This document shows positions 22,287 through 32,762 of a stretch of DNA of 64,000 nucleotides, piece by piece. Position numbers and translations under genes: made by a program. The stretch is from assembly GCA_012934845.2 (NCBI GenBank), contig WNNJ02003262.1, positions 62,001-126,000 of the forward strand, in the 5' to 3' direction. Numbering within the stretch: position 1 is the first letter of the stretch; every line of letters starts with the position of its first letter. A model generated the notes under the pieces. It was not told where the DNA came from. It saw only the letters and a list, made by a program, of their open reading frames with translations, and made no database searches. The DNA is from Pomphorhynchus laevis. Lineage: Eukaryota; Acanthocephala; Palaeacanthocephala; Echinorhynchida; Pomphorhynchidae.

Positions 22287-24775
22287 ATGGCGTCCCACTT
22301 CGGTAACACTTACGCAATGGGAAGTAATCAAGGACCTTTTTCACTGAATATCCTTCAGTGGAATTCGGGAGGTGCTTCCGCCCTTAGCCTTCTATCTGGT
22401 AGAGATGCAGATGTTATAGTCCTTCAGGAGACGCGGTCTATCCGTCTCCCCCAGGATATTACTCGATTTATCCCTAAGCACATATACACCCACTTTACTC
22501 CTTACATAACCCCCCTCACTCCTCTTCATCACAAGGTCTTTTAACCCTAGTAAAAAGCTCCTTAAGATCATCCCTCCTATTAAACTACTCTTGTCCAGCC
22601 CTATCTTGTTTAGCTATATCACTTTGTAAGAACGGTAAGCGTATAAGCATAGCCAATGTCTATATTCGGCCAGGAGAAATTCACAAGAACCGTGACCTCC
22701 TGGATCAAATATTGGGGAGCGGTTATGACATGTTACTTGGTGACTTCAACGACAGAACTGGTCGTTGGATTAATGCAGCACTCCGCAGAGCAAGGATCGA
22801 CTATCTTATTCATAAACCACCTTCCCCAACCTTTCATTGCTCTACAACAAATTCTCTCCTCGACATATTACTGCTACATAAGATGTGGTTGTTGAAACCC
22901 ATTTGCACCGAGCAGTCGCGTCAACAACAGACCACCTCTCATGACCTAATTCGCTGGCGGCTAGAGGACGATACGTTGCTTAGAAGAAGGTTTCACTTTG
23001 ATCCTATTAGAGTGGCCTTCTTTCAGGCAGCTATCCAACTCTTCCCCAGAATTGGAATTGAGAGTTTGACCGAATTTAATTCCTACCTCTCATCGCAAGC
23101 TACCGCGATCCTTTCGACTACCTATAAAGGTCGAATATACAATCCTACTCCAACAAAGCTCAAGGTCCTAGCTAAAATGTTGCACCTTCCCAATCTCTCT
23201 GTTTCCGCCAGACATATCCTCTCGAATGAATATTGGAGCTCTAGATATAGGCTCCAGCTGAGCAGGGATAGGGCAAGCATTGCTCACCAAAACCCTTCTC
23301 AGGCTTCCTTCTGGAAGATATTCAAGAAGGAGAAGTTTGTTTGCTGGAAGGATAGAGCCTTGGTTTGGATTGGTAGCATAGGCCTTGACAAAGTTTTAGA
23401 GGAGTCACTTTCCTTACATAATTATGGAGCCACTCATTCTCCCCAACCAATCCCGCCTTGGTGTGACTTCAGGAGTAGGGACTTATCTGTTACAGATATC
23501 CTTAACTCCTGGGGACCACTCCCGGGCACCTCCAAATCCCACGCGCCACTCACCACTCGTGTCTGTCAGCTTTTGACATACAGTCAGAGAAAGGAGGTCG
23601 CCATCACAATGCTATTAGCCTCCCCGTCTGACATAGCGGAAATCAACATCAGCCGTCGAGTTTTTTTACCTAAAAAGAGATTAATCACTTGTCCTAAAGA
23701 TCTGCGGCCCATCTCGATTCAAAACGCCCTCATATCCATCTACGAGAAAGCGCTTGCGCGTAGAATCCGCGTTCATTTATGTAGGCGTAATTTGATCCCA
23801 CCGAGTTTTCATGGGTTTGTCAAAGAGCGCTCGGTCCATTCAGCAATTGGTGAAGTGCATCAGTTTTGTCAGGATAATAGTCATCAGCTTGCTGTGGCTG
23901 TTTTTCTTGATTTTTCAGCTGCATTTGACCGGATCTCCATTCCCTTCGTTATCTCCTCTCTCAGGTCCCTCGGGTTGCCTGCGAGAATTGTTAATAGGGT
24001 GGAGATATTGTTGTACACCAAGCGGTTCTACTATGAAGACGACCCTGATGCGCGTCAGTTCTACCCTATTACAGGTGTACCTCAAGGATCCCCACTTTCT
24101 CCTATCTTATATCTTGCTGCATCCATTGTACTATTCAAGAATTTTAAACGTGATCAACATCTAGTGGTATATGCTGATGATACCACAGCCTTGTTCTCTG
24201 GACGCAGGTGCAAAGATGTAATTTCTGACATCAGCCGTTTCTTTTTAAGATTAAAAGATCAGTTGCCCCCATCCAATCTTATTTTAAACTCCTCTAAATC
24301 ACAGGTGGTAGTCTTTAATGGCGTTCCTGCCACCAAAAAGAAACTTAAGAGACTAGCACTCTCTACACTCTCCTCCATTTTGCAGCATCAACCACTCCCC
24401 ATCTTCACGAGTCGAGTAAAATATCTGGGGTTCACCGTTACGGTGAATTGGTCGGCGAAAGCTGACCTGGATAGACTTAAACGTATCCTGAAGAAAGCTA
24501 GGTGGGCTCTGAAACGGGCCCAGCATCTGTCATTGAATGGGATAACCCAAGTGCGCCTCTGGGGTACTTGGGCTATCTCGGGATTAGTCTTCTTCTCACG
24601 AGGACGTCCCCCAGAACAAAGACTAAGGTTTCTCAAGCTCCTCATCTCGAGATTACCAACCATAGTCCGCCTTGACTGGACTCTTAGGTGTGTGAGAGAC
24701 CCCGAATGGTTCAGTCAGAGGGCGGCGCGCTGGTGCGGCCGAGGGGCTCAGATCCCTCTGGACCTGAGGCCGTGA
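22287..24775 (+). CDS. LINE-2 ORF2, endonuclease-reverse transcriptase (frameshifted)
   Basis: The AP endonuclease starts LNILQWNSGGASAL and has DVIVLQETRS (catalytic Glu), then, after a frame change between 22544 and 22712, MLLGDFNDRTG and SHDLIRW (the SDH box). RT follows with LAVAVFLDFSAAFDR (motif A), GVPQGSPLSPILY (motif B) and LVVYADDTTALF (motif C) at about 23900-24200. The C-terminal 100 residues have no RNase H. The stop is at 24775. The second copy at 37860 is open across the damaged endonuclease part. Confidence 0.8.
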
Positions 24776-24905
24776 ATATAAGTTGAAGATTTCAAAATAC
24801 ACGTCGTGAACAGTTTCTATTTTAAGTTGTCTTTTGCATGTTTTTGTTTCTTAAGTTTTTATCAGTTATATAGTTATTAATAAAACCCTTACTTACTTAC
24901 TTACT

Positions 24906-25512
24906 TATATTTGACTTTTAAGTTTCATTTTATTCTGTGTTATTTCAATATTATTCTAAATCTAATAATGAACTTTTAAATTTTTGTTTGTCGTTTTATT
25001 TTTAGGTCATCATTTAGAGTAAGTTTATAAAAACTTTGTTTTTTAAGCACTTGATATTTAAAGAATTTAAATTTAGATGCAAATTTAAGATAAATCAGGA
25101 AACATCAAATTCAAAACAAATAATATCGTGTCTGTTTCCTAATTTTTATATCAATAGCTAACACGATCCAAATATAATATATTCGGGTATATCTTTTTAA
25201 AAGATAAAAAATATTTAATTTACTGGTTTCTATTCTAAGATTAGTATGTTCTTTGCCTAAATTTAAATCTCTGATTAGTGTATATAATTTGGTATATTTT
25301 AATTATTATTAAATTTCTAAATTCTGTTACATCGATGTAATAATATTAATTTATTCAAAAATATTATTTTATATTAATGAAAATGGGTGTGCTTAGAAAG
25401 CTTCAAGATCATATGTCTAATTGTATATTCTCTAATTTTGTTATAATTACACACGGATATAAAATAAAATTGTATTGTTCATTAGATAGTTTAATTTATT
25501 TTATATACTTAC
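24906..25512. other. AT-rich spacer, possible intron
   Basis: No coding potential seen. If the small exon at 25513-25548 is real, this is the intron after it on the minus strand. Confidence 0.4.
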
Positions 25513-25548
25513 ATGGTACATGAAGTTGCCGCTGTTGCCGTTATACAT
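25513..25548 (-). CDS. Candidate first coding exon, unknown gene
   Basis: Minus strand: ATG then eleven codons (MYNGNSGNFMYH) ending exactly at a consensus donor gtaagt. The codons are GC-richer than the surrounding DNA. It ends in phase 0, matching the phase-0 start of the candidate exon at 11748. No in-frame upstream coding evidence was found. It is very short, so support rests on the donor and the codon composition. Confidence 0.25.
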
Positions 25549-26649
25549 GTTTTAAGTATTTGTTCAAAACGATTTCAAGAAAAACAGCGAAAACTGTAGA
25601 TAATGTTTTGAATTTATGCAATTTTACATACGGTTTCTGTGTCAGGTTGACTTTACACCACACTATTACAAGTTGTCTCTGCAGCCACTTCTATTGTACG
25701 TTTATAATCACTAACACTAGAAAATAAAAGTATGATAATTTGGTATGTGTTTAAAAACATATATAGCGGGGATACAACGTATTTTAATGTATTTAACATA
25801 TTTTAGGGCACATTTGTTATGCAAAAAGCATTTCGTTGTTTTTCCCATCATGTAAAATTTTAGAAGCGAAATACCTATTGTTTTCTATTTACGTAAGAGC
25901 TTGCAACAATAATTGTATGAGTGAATATTGTCTGCAATCTATAAATTTTGAGTTCTTCGACTATTTAAACTTATGATTGCGTAATTAGGTATTTGTTTCT
26001 TATATCAAAATCAATTTTACCGTACAAAATACAATATTTCTGTATATAATGAGTCTGCAAATATAGTTTATTTTTGCTTTTCATAATGTATTAATATTTG
26101 ATCCTTTAAACTTAAAAAATTGTAATTTGATTAGTCGATAAACGGGAAGTAATTTATGTTTCACGTGTGAAAATCATTTTTTTCTGATAACGAAAAAAGT
26201 AACTTACGAAATATAAAATTTAGTTAGTTATTTAAATTGTTTAAACGATTTGATATTTTACCCTCACAGAAAACAAACAACCTCATTTGTATTTAAATAG
26301 GCCAAATGTAATAGCCATCTTTAAATTATTTGTTCTGAACAAAGTAGAAAGTGGAGCACAATAATATATTTTTTAATTCCCATATGTGCCTTCATTCGAA
26401 TGAAACAATTACATGTTAATGCATTTGCAGTTTAAACAATAATTTATTAAAAGGTGAACAATCAATAATTTACTTAAAATTATAATTTAGAATTTTTAAC
26501 AGCAGCTGCAGACTTCGCATTTTTCCTCTCTCAATAACTAAATAACTTAATTTTGCAAAAATAAAGAAATCGAATTAATTTGATATTGCGCTAACTATTA
26601 CCATATTATAAATAAAATTAATTGTAAATAGTTTTAATAATCCATTATT
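25549..26649. other. AT-rich intergenic sequence
   Basis: No coding segment or clear repeat. If the candidate first exon is real, a minus-strand promoter would lie here, but I cannot point to one. Confidence 0.4.
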
Positions 26650-26946
26650 GATAAAGAGTTATTGAAGCTGGATCAAAGAAAGAAGGAAAATTTTATTTGA
26701 TATTTCGCAAACCTTTGTTAGCATATTCAGAAAATTACAATTGTAATTACTTCATTGTAATTTTCTGAAGATGCTAACAAAGGTTTGCGAAATATCGAAA
26801 ACAGTCTTCTTTCCTTTGATTCAGCTGCAATAATTATTTATATTTTTAAGTATTTAAAGAATTTCTAAATGATTAACTATTATTGTTCAATATTTCAAAT
26901 GAAATATCAAATAAAATTTTCCCCTTTCTTTGATCCAGCTCCAATA
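26650..26946. repeat. Foldback of PLE tails
   Basis: 26699-26741 and 26754-26796 are reverse complements with one mismatch and a 12-base loop; the pairing extends imperfectly to 26665-26831. Each arm carries CUGAAGA-U-GC..GC-GAAAUAU, the PLE tail motif. A third partial arm at 26892-26946 is the reverse complement of 26650-26703 (ctggatcaaagaaag). This is the same kind of structure as the palindrome at 13.3 kb, but older. Confidence 0.65.
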
Positions 26947-27129
26947 ATTCTTTATGAAGAAATTAATTTCAGACAATATTGATAGTCATCAAAATATCAA
27001 ATAAATACAATTTATATATTGCTGTTTCATCGATTAAATTATAAAGTGCGTTCCGAGAGAATGTAATCATTAGTTGGCAGGTTCTTCGAGTAAAATAAGA
27101 AAAAATAGCTCTCTTCAGAAAACACTAAT

Positions 27130-27296
27130 AGTAGTATCAAGTCATTCATACAAGCAGCCTTCGAAATGGATGATCTGGATATTACTTTTGTACAAAGCGA
27201 AAACAGTATGAACTTCCTCGATGTGACAATTAAGCGTAAATCAGGTTCTTGTGAAACTACGACTCTTAGAAAATCTAAGTCGGTTCATCTGTATGT
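27130..27296 (+). mobile_element. PLE RT fragment (FLD motif)
   Basis: Plus-strand frame reads FEMDDLDITFVQSENSMNFL followed by DVTIKRK and LRKSKSVHLYVH, the segment just after the RT active site in Penelope-type elements (NFLDV then RK). Both sides are missing; the right edge at 27297 coincides with a LINE-2 5' fragment. Confidence 0.6.
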
Positions 27297-27840
27297 ACAT
27301 GCAAACAGTTATCACCCTACCTAAAAAAGTTTGTGAGATAAATATATACAATATAAGATATAAAATTTGCACAGATTATTACGTTTCAAAATACCATTGT
27401 GTCGTGAAATGCAAAGCAGCAACGTTCATCAAAAAAAGGATCAAAATTCAGGTAATTCTAAGGGAATGTTGACTGTATCTACATAAAGGTGGGTGTTTTT
27501 ATCTAATGATTATGATGGCAAGGGGGTAATTCCTCCCCATACCCAAGCTGAGAAATCTCAATTATAAAACTCTCAGAGCCTACAGAAAGTCACAAATTAT
27601 ATAATATTTTCTTGCGTAGTTTTGCAGAACAGTTCCGTAACAGAATACTGTTTAACTCAGTTAGCTATTACGAAACGAAGATCAAAATTTCATTTGCCAC
27701 CTCAGAGTTGGTAAATGCGCACAAAGAATTCTTCAATCAAAATCTCTCAAAGTTTGGTAGCCTCACGCCTAAGCTCATCATGCCTTCATTGAAAAAACTA
27801 ATCTTCCTCCTTACCTGGAGCAAATAGGCATTACAGTGTA
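27297..27840 (+). mobile_element. LINE-2 5' fragment (leader and start of ORF1)
   Basis: 27297-27580 is nearly the same as 36532-36800 (shared catgcaaacagttatcaccc), and 27612-27827 encodes RSFAEQFRNRILFNSVSYYE, the early ORF1 part. Truncated within ORF1. With the minus-strand C-terminal piece just downstream it may be one internally deleted and inverted insertion, as LINE 5' inversion often gives. Confidence 0.7.
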
Positions 27841-27974
27841 TATAAAATAAATAAAGATTTTCTTAAATACAACCAATGTTAGTGCTAGACAACAACTAAA
27901 AATAAAAAAAAGACACATGTATCAAAAATACAAGAAGGAAAAGTTAGTTTACCAGTCGCGAATAAAAGTCTTCT

Positions 27975-28240
27975 TTGATCTATAAGGCCTTAAGTCCAGC
28001 GGGATCTGAGACCACCAGCCAATTCAACACGCCGCTTTGCAACTGAACCATCCGGGGTCTTTCACCCTTCCCCCGAAGAATCCAATCGAGGCAGACAATG
28101 CTGGGTAATCGCGAGATAAAGAGCTTAACCTTAGTATTTGTTCTGGGGAACGTTCTCTTGAAGAGAAGACGGATCTTTTCAGTTTGAGGCACTTTGTACA
28201 AATTACGCAAAAAGTCTGTTTATTGTACATCTTCATGTGC
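27975..28240 (-). mobile_element. LINE-2 3' fragment, inverted
   Basis: Minus strand encodes FSSRERSPEQILRLSSLSRD and IPLDLRP, the last part of LINE-2 ORF2 (compare FSRGRPPEQRLRFLKLLISR). It faces the 5' fragment at 27297-27840. Confidence 0.7.
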
Positions 28241-28354
28241 TCTTTCGAATGGCGTACAAATTTTTAGAGAGAAATGCGTTTGTGGCTAAAAAATTTTAAT
28301 ATATAAATTTTTTCATAAAAATTTAAAATTTAATTTTAATTTCAAATTTCAATA

Positions 28355-28800
28355 TAAATCAACACAATAATATAAAGAATAAATTTAAACTCTTAAGTGG
28401 CGATTTTTATGGATGGATAATAAATAATATACTTTGCATTAGAATAAGATACTAGATAGTTATTTCAGAGGAAATACATCATTAGCATGTATTTGGCCCC
28501 GCTGCTATGTCGGGTAGAGGAGTTAGGGGCCGAAACCTGATAGCATAGCAGTTCCTCCTGATGACCTCTAATTCTTATTCTGATACAACGTCTGTTATTT
28601 ATTAGTCAATTCATAAAAATGACGTTTATTTTAAATTTTATTTTAAATTTTTATTTTTTAACTTGATTTAAATTATAGAAAATCTAAAAACAATTATTAA
28701 TTTTATTATTAAATTATTAAATTTTGATTTAGCATTATTATGTTTTGTTTATTTTATAATTATATTAAATACGTAGACTCAGTTAGCTGATTTAATTTGT
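28355..28800 (+). mobile_element. Naiad partial copy (C-terminus and tail) heading the tandem array
   Basis: Holds the last roughly 25 codons of the Naiad gene, the structured tail RNA and the terminal AT-rich part ending gtagactcagttagctga. At 28801 a complete copy begins with no gap. PLEs are often found like this: a 5'-truncated copy joined to a full one so that the element end repeats like an LTR (pLTR). Confidence 0.85.
28441..28581 (+). ncRNA. Naiad post-stop structured RNA (copy 1 of 7)
   Basis: 141 bases. Read directly: outer stem AGAATAAGA / UCUUAUUCU; AGAGG / CCUCU; hairpin AAAUACAU-loop-AUGUAUUU; then GGCCCC-G-CUGCUAUG ... GGGGCC ... CAUAGCAG, whose interleaved pairing makes an H-type pseudoknot. 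It also contains GGCC-GAAAC and CUGAUGA, strings of a hammerhead core, but I could not fold a proper three-way hammerhead. Conserved in place and sequence in all well-kept copies; in the 41.36-kb copy a C-to-U change keeps pairing (G-U). A self-cleaving or RT-binding role is an inference. Confidence 0.6.
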
Positions 28801-29228
28801 TCTACTGACATGTTATTATTGACCTGTGGACTTTGTTTTCCCGGTAATATGACCTCTGTCAGAAATACTGAAACTATGTATTATTGGTTACGACTTTACT
28901 ATTATTTTTTCTTATTTTCAAACAAGCATGAATTATTAATTCTTAAAAAATGGAGAAGTTTGCATCCCAAGGTGTTTACACTTAAAAATGCAAACTGCTT
29001 CAAGTGATCACGTTTAAGAGACCAGGTAATGGCCAATAGCTAGGTCGCGTAGCGCGTGTAGTGAATGTGGTAGATCTTTATAGATCTTGTTCCAGCCTGC
29101 AACCGCCTTAAGCAGGGCAGCCCCCTGTCAGATGCTGCTGGATGGCCCGTTGTAAGTTTAGTCTGAGTCAACTAAACTAGGTGGCGACACCGAAAAAGCA
29201 ACGTTAAAAATTATGACTTAAAAGTTAC
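28801..29228 (+). promoter_or_regulatory. Naiad leader with serial hairpins and a conserved short frame
   Basis: This region is far less AT-rich than the gene. Hairpins that can be read off: AGATC-tttata-GATCT, CAGGG-cagcc-CCCUG, UUUAGU-ctgagtc-AACUAAA, GUUUACA..UGUAAAC (well formed in copy B). An open frame at its start (MLLLTCGLCFPGNMTSVRNT, 65-76 codons) is present in several copies. These could support transcription start, internal translation entry or RT recognition. I cannot tell which. Confidence 0.5.
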
Positions 29229-31962
29229 ATGTACTCAACAATATTGGAAAAATACGTAAGTACTAATGATTTCAATTTTAGATCTTTTAAATGTAACAGA
29301 ATAATGTATAGTTTGTGATGTTATAAATAATAATTGTATCGTAAGTAAAACGACAAACAAATGTTTTTCATTATTATTTTTTTTATGTTTTTCATTAAAT
29401 ATTAATAATGATTGTAACTGCAATACCGCAGGTGTAGTGTATCTAATACAATGCACATGTGGATTGCAATATATAGGAAAAACATATCAAATGTTAAAAA
29501 CTAGGTTTAGGCAACACATATATAATATACAGCATAATAGTCAAACTGTATTTCATAAACATATGAGATTAATAGGACATGATATTAAAAACTGTAAATT
29601 ATTTATTTTAGAACATATTATCGAAGAAAACATTTCAATATTAAATCAAAAACTATTAGAAAAAGAAGATTTTTGGATTAAAACGCTTAATTCCATGTAC
29701 CCATTAGGATTGAATGACGTGGTACAAGGAATTGGCAGAAGTAGTATAATACATAATAAACAACTATATTATAATAATCCGGTTAAACGCAAACCAAGAA
29801 GTCATGGTGATAAAAGAAATAGGAAAAATAGAGTTAAAAATATTTAAAAAAAATATGTATATAAATGACAATTAGAAATATTAAAACAACTTTTAAGTGA
29901 TAATAAGCTAAAAGATCTTTATGTAAATATAAGAAGTTTTTCTAAAGATATCAAATGTTCAATAAATCAAAAATTAATTTACGACTATGATAGGCTAAGT
30001 TGTATAATAGACGGTTATTGTAATACAAAATACTATAATCGTACAATAAATGTAAATAATAACAATAGAAAATATACATTAACCATAAACTTCATTAATA
30101 AATGTATAGATAACATAAATATAGCCGGACTTTTAAATAATTCTAAAAGTAAAGAAATAATTGGGTCAGATTTAAGTAAATATATTCCTAAAATAAGGTA
30201 TAAACTCCTACCACCATTAGGACGAAAAATTTGTAATTATAATAAAGAATTAAAATCAATATGTAACGATAATATTAGAAACATAATGGAAACAGAATGC
30301 AATTGTAAAAGTCTTAGTTTTGATAAAATAAATGAACATATATGTACCCATAATCTAAAATTAATTGAAAATTGTGAATTAAGAAAGCTGCTATCAAAAT
30401 GGTATAAATATAGATTAAATAACAACAACGACAAAAATAAAATATACAGTTCGTTATATAATAACTTAAATGATTACTTTAGTAAGCTGATTAATAGTGA
30501 AAGCTCGAATATATCTAAGATAAAAATTTGGAAAGATTATATATTTGATAAAATTAAAAATAAAATGAAAATAACAAACAATTATAAAAGGAAAGATAAA
30601 ATTAATAAAGATATGTATAAAGAACTTAATAAATTAAAGGATAACTATATAATAACAACTATTGATAAAGCTAGTAATAACTTTGTCTTCATATGCAAAA
30701 AGCTTTATTATGATATACTAATGAAAGAGGTTAATTCTAATGATTTAAATGTAAATCCAACATATGAACGTAGTGAGTTGAGTTTAGAAACAATTATTAC
30801 AAGTCACTGTTCTATAATGGATAAAAAGGGTATAAAGGTTGAATTAGATAATAAAACTATACCTATATTATATTGGAATCCAAAATTACATAAAAATCCA
30901 ATAAAACCTAGGTTCATATGTAGTGCGTTTAAATGTACATTAAAGCCAATTTCTGTCTATATGAATAAAATACTTAAAGTAATAAAAGCACATTTTAAAA
31001 AATATTGCAAGGTAATCGAAATTAATACTGGTATAAAACACTATTTCAGTATTAATTCTACAAAAGAATTTTTAGAACAGACAAAAGGAATAAATTTTCA
31101 AAATATAAATACATACGATTTTAGTACGCTTTATACAAATCTAGATTTAGTAGATATTAAAGAAGCGTTAGTAAAATTAATTAATCTTATATTCGGAAAA
31201 AGATATACATATATATGTTATAATAATTATAACGCCTATCTAACAAAAATTAAACCATCAAATAAATATAAATATATGGATAAAATTGAATTAATAGAAT
31301 CCTTAAATATTTTGATAAATCAAAATTATTTAAAAGTAGGGACATCTATATTTAGACAAGTAAAAGGTGTTCCAATGGGTGGTAATAGTAGCCCAATTAT
31401 AGCTGACTTGTTTTTAAGCTTTATAGAATATGAATTTGTTCATAACTGTGTAAAAACTAAATCTAAACAATATAAATATATGAAATATATGTTTTGATAC
31501 ATTGATGATATATGTGTATTTAATTCTAATAATTTTTATTCAATTAGTGAGCACATTTATCGAGCAAGCCTTATTCTTAACAAAACCAATATTAATGATA
31601 AAGAAGGTGTATATCTAGATATAAACATTAAATTAACATTAACTAAAACTACTATTAATTTATATCGTAAAGATGACATATTTAAATTTACAAGAAACAT
31701 ATTTTTGCATGAGCATTCATGCATACCATATAATATAAAATATAATACATTAAATAATGAAATTTTAAGAATTGCAACAATATGTAATGATATTGATTTT
31801 CTTCAAAATCATTTAAATAATTTAATAGATACATATTTTAAACTAGGTTACTATAAAAAAACCATCAAGCAGAAAATAGTAAAATATATAAATCAACACA
31901 ATAATATATAGAATAAATTTAAACTCTTAAGTGGCAAATTTTTATGGATGGATAATAAATAA
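29229..31962 (+). CDS. Naiad GIY-YIG / reverse transcriptase protein, copy A (broken)
   Basis: Same protein as copy B, about 905 residues in design. The GIY-YIG part (GVVYLIQCTCGLQYIGKT) is at 29425-29480, with KTRFRQH and H..H behind it; RT has FSTLYTNLD (31120), GVPMGGNSSPI (31368) and YIDD (31500). Breaks: frame loss early in the gene (including an extra run of T/A near 29380), another near 29850, and UGA instead of CGA in RYIDD at 31496. No copy in the window is wholly open. Confidence 0.8.
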
Positions 31963-31975
31963 TATACTTTGCATT

Positions 31976-32117
31976 AGAATAAGATACTAGATAGTTATTT
32001 CAGAGGAAATACATCATTAGCATGTATTTGGCCCCGCTGCTATGTTGGGTAGAGGAATTAGGGGCCGAAACTTGATTGCATAGAAGTTCTTTCTTATGAT
32101 CTCTAATTCTTATTATG
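31976..32117 (+). ncRNA. Naiad post-stop structured RNA (copy 2, decaying)
   Basis: Same layout as at 28441-28581. GGCCCC/GGGGCC is intact, CUGCUAUG meets CAUAGAAG (one mismatch), and the CUGAUGA string has become CUUAUGA. The decay matches the broken gene beside it. Confidence 0.55.
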
Positions 32118-32762
32118 ATACAACGTCTGTTATTTATTAGTCAATTCCCAAAATGACGTTAATTTTAAATTTTATTTTTTATTTTTATTTTTTAACTTGG
32201 TTAAAATTATGGAAAATCTAAAAACAATTATTAATTTTATTATTAAATTATTAAATTTTGATTTAGCATTATTATGTTTTGTTTGTTTTATAATTATATT
32301 AAATACGTAGACTCAGTTAGCTGATTTAATTTGTTCTACTGACATGTTATTATTGACCTGTGGACTTTGTTTTCCCGGTAATATGACCTCCGTCAGAAAT
32401 ACTGAAACTATGTATTATTGGTTACGACTTTACTATTATTTTTTCTTATTTTCAAACAAGCATGAATTATTAATTCTTAAAAAAGGGAGAAGTTTGCATC
32501 CCAAGGTGTTTACACTTTAAAATGTAAACTGCTTCACGTGATCACGTTTAAGAGACCAGGTAATGGCCAATAGCTAGGTCGCGTAGCGCGTGGAGTGAAG
32601 GTGGTAGATCTTTATAGATCTTGTTCCAGCCTGCAACCGCCTTAAGCAGGGCAGCCCCCTGTCAGATGCTGCTGGATGGCCCGTTGTAAGTTTAGTCTGA
32701 GTCAACTAAACTAGGTGGCGATACCGAAAAAGAAACGTTAAAAATTGTGACTTTAAAGTTAC

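Larger units (their letters stand above)
20890..24905 (+). mobile_element. LINE-2 copy 1: two-ORF APE-type LINE
   Basis: About 4 kb with ORF1 (zinc knuckles), ORF2 (endonuclease and RT), and a 3' tail ending in aataaaacc followed by five cttactta-type repeats (24885-24907), the simple tail usual in LINEs without poly(A). The 5' limit is uncertain. Other pieces of the family are at 27297-28240 and 36532-39455. ORF1 with three zinc knuckles suggests the I/Jockey/R1/LOA side of the LINE tree, but I cannot place the clade. Confidence 0.8.
28801..32333 (+). mobile_element. Naiad PLE copy A (full length, one of two in tandem)
   Basis: Complete unit of about 3.53 kb: leader 28801-29228, gene 29229-31962, structured RNA 31976-32117 (weakened here) and AT-rich end. 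It is followed without gap by copy B, whose first bases (ttctactgacatg) repeat those of this copy 3,534 bases earlier. The domain order (GIY-YIG first, then RT) defines the Naiad/Chlamys type of PLE. Confidence 0.9.

Noticed and set aside
24885-24907. cttactta repeat as an independent microsatellite
   Set aside because: It sits at the 3' end of LINE-2 after aataaaa, as expected for the simple tail of a LINE.
31496-31498. Selenocysteine (UGA) in Naiad RT
   Set aside because: The aligned residue in sister copies is Arg (CGA), and no Cys is replaced, so a plain C-to-T change is simpler.
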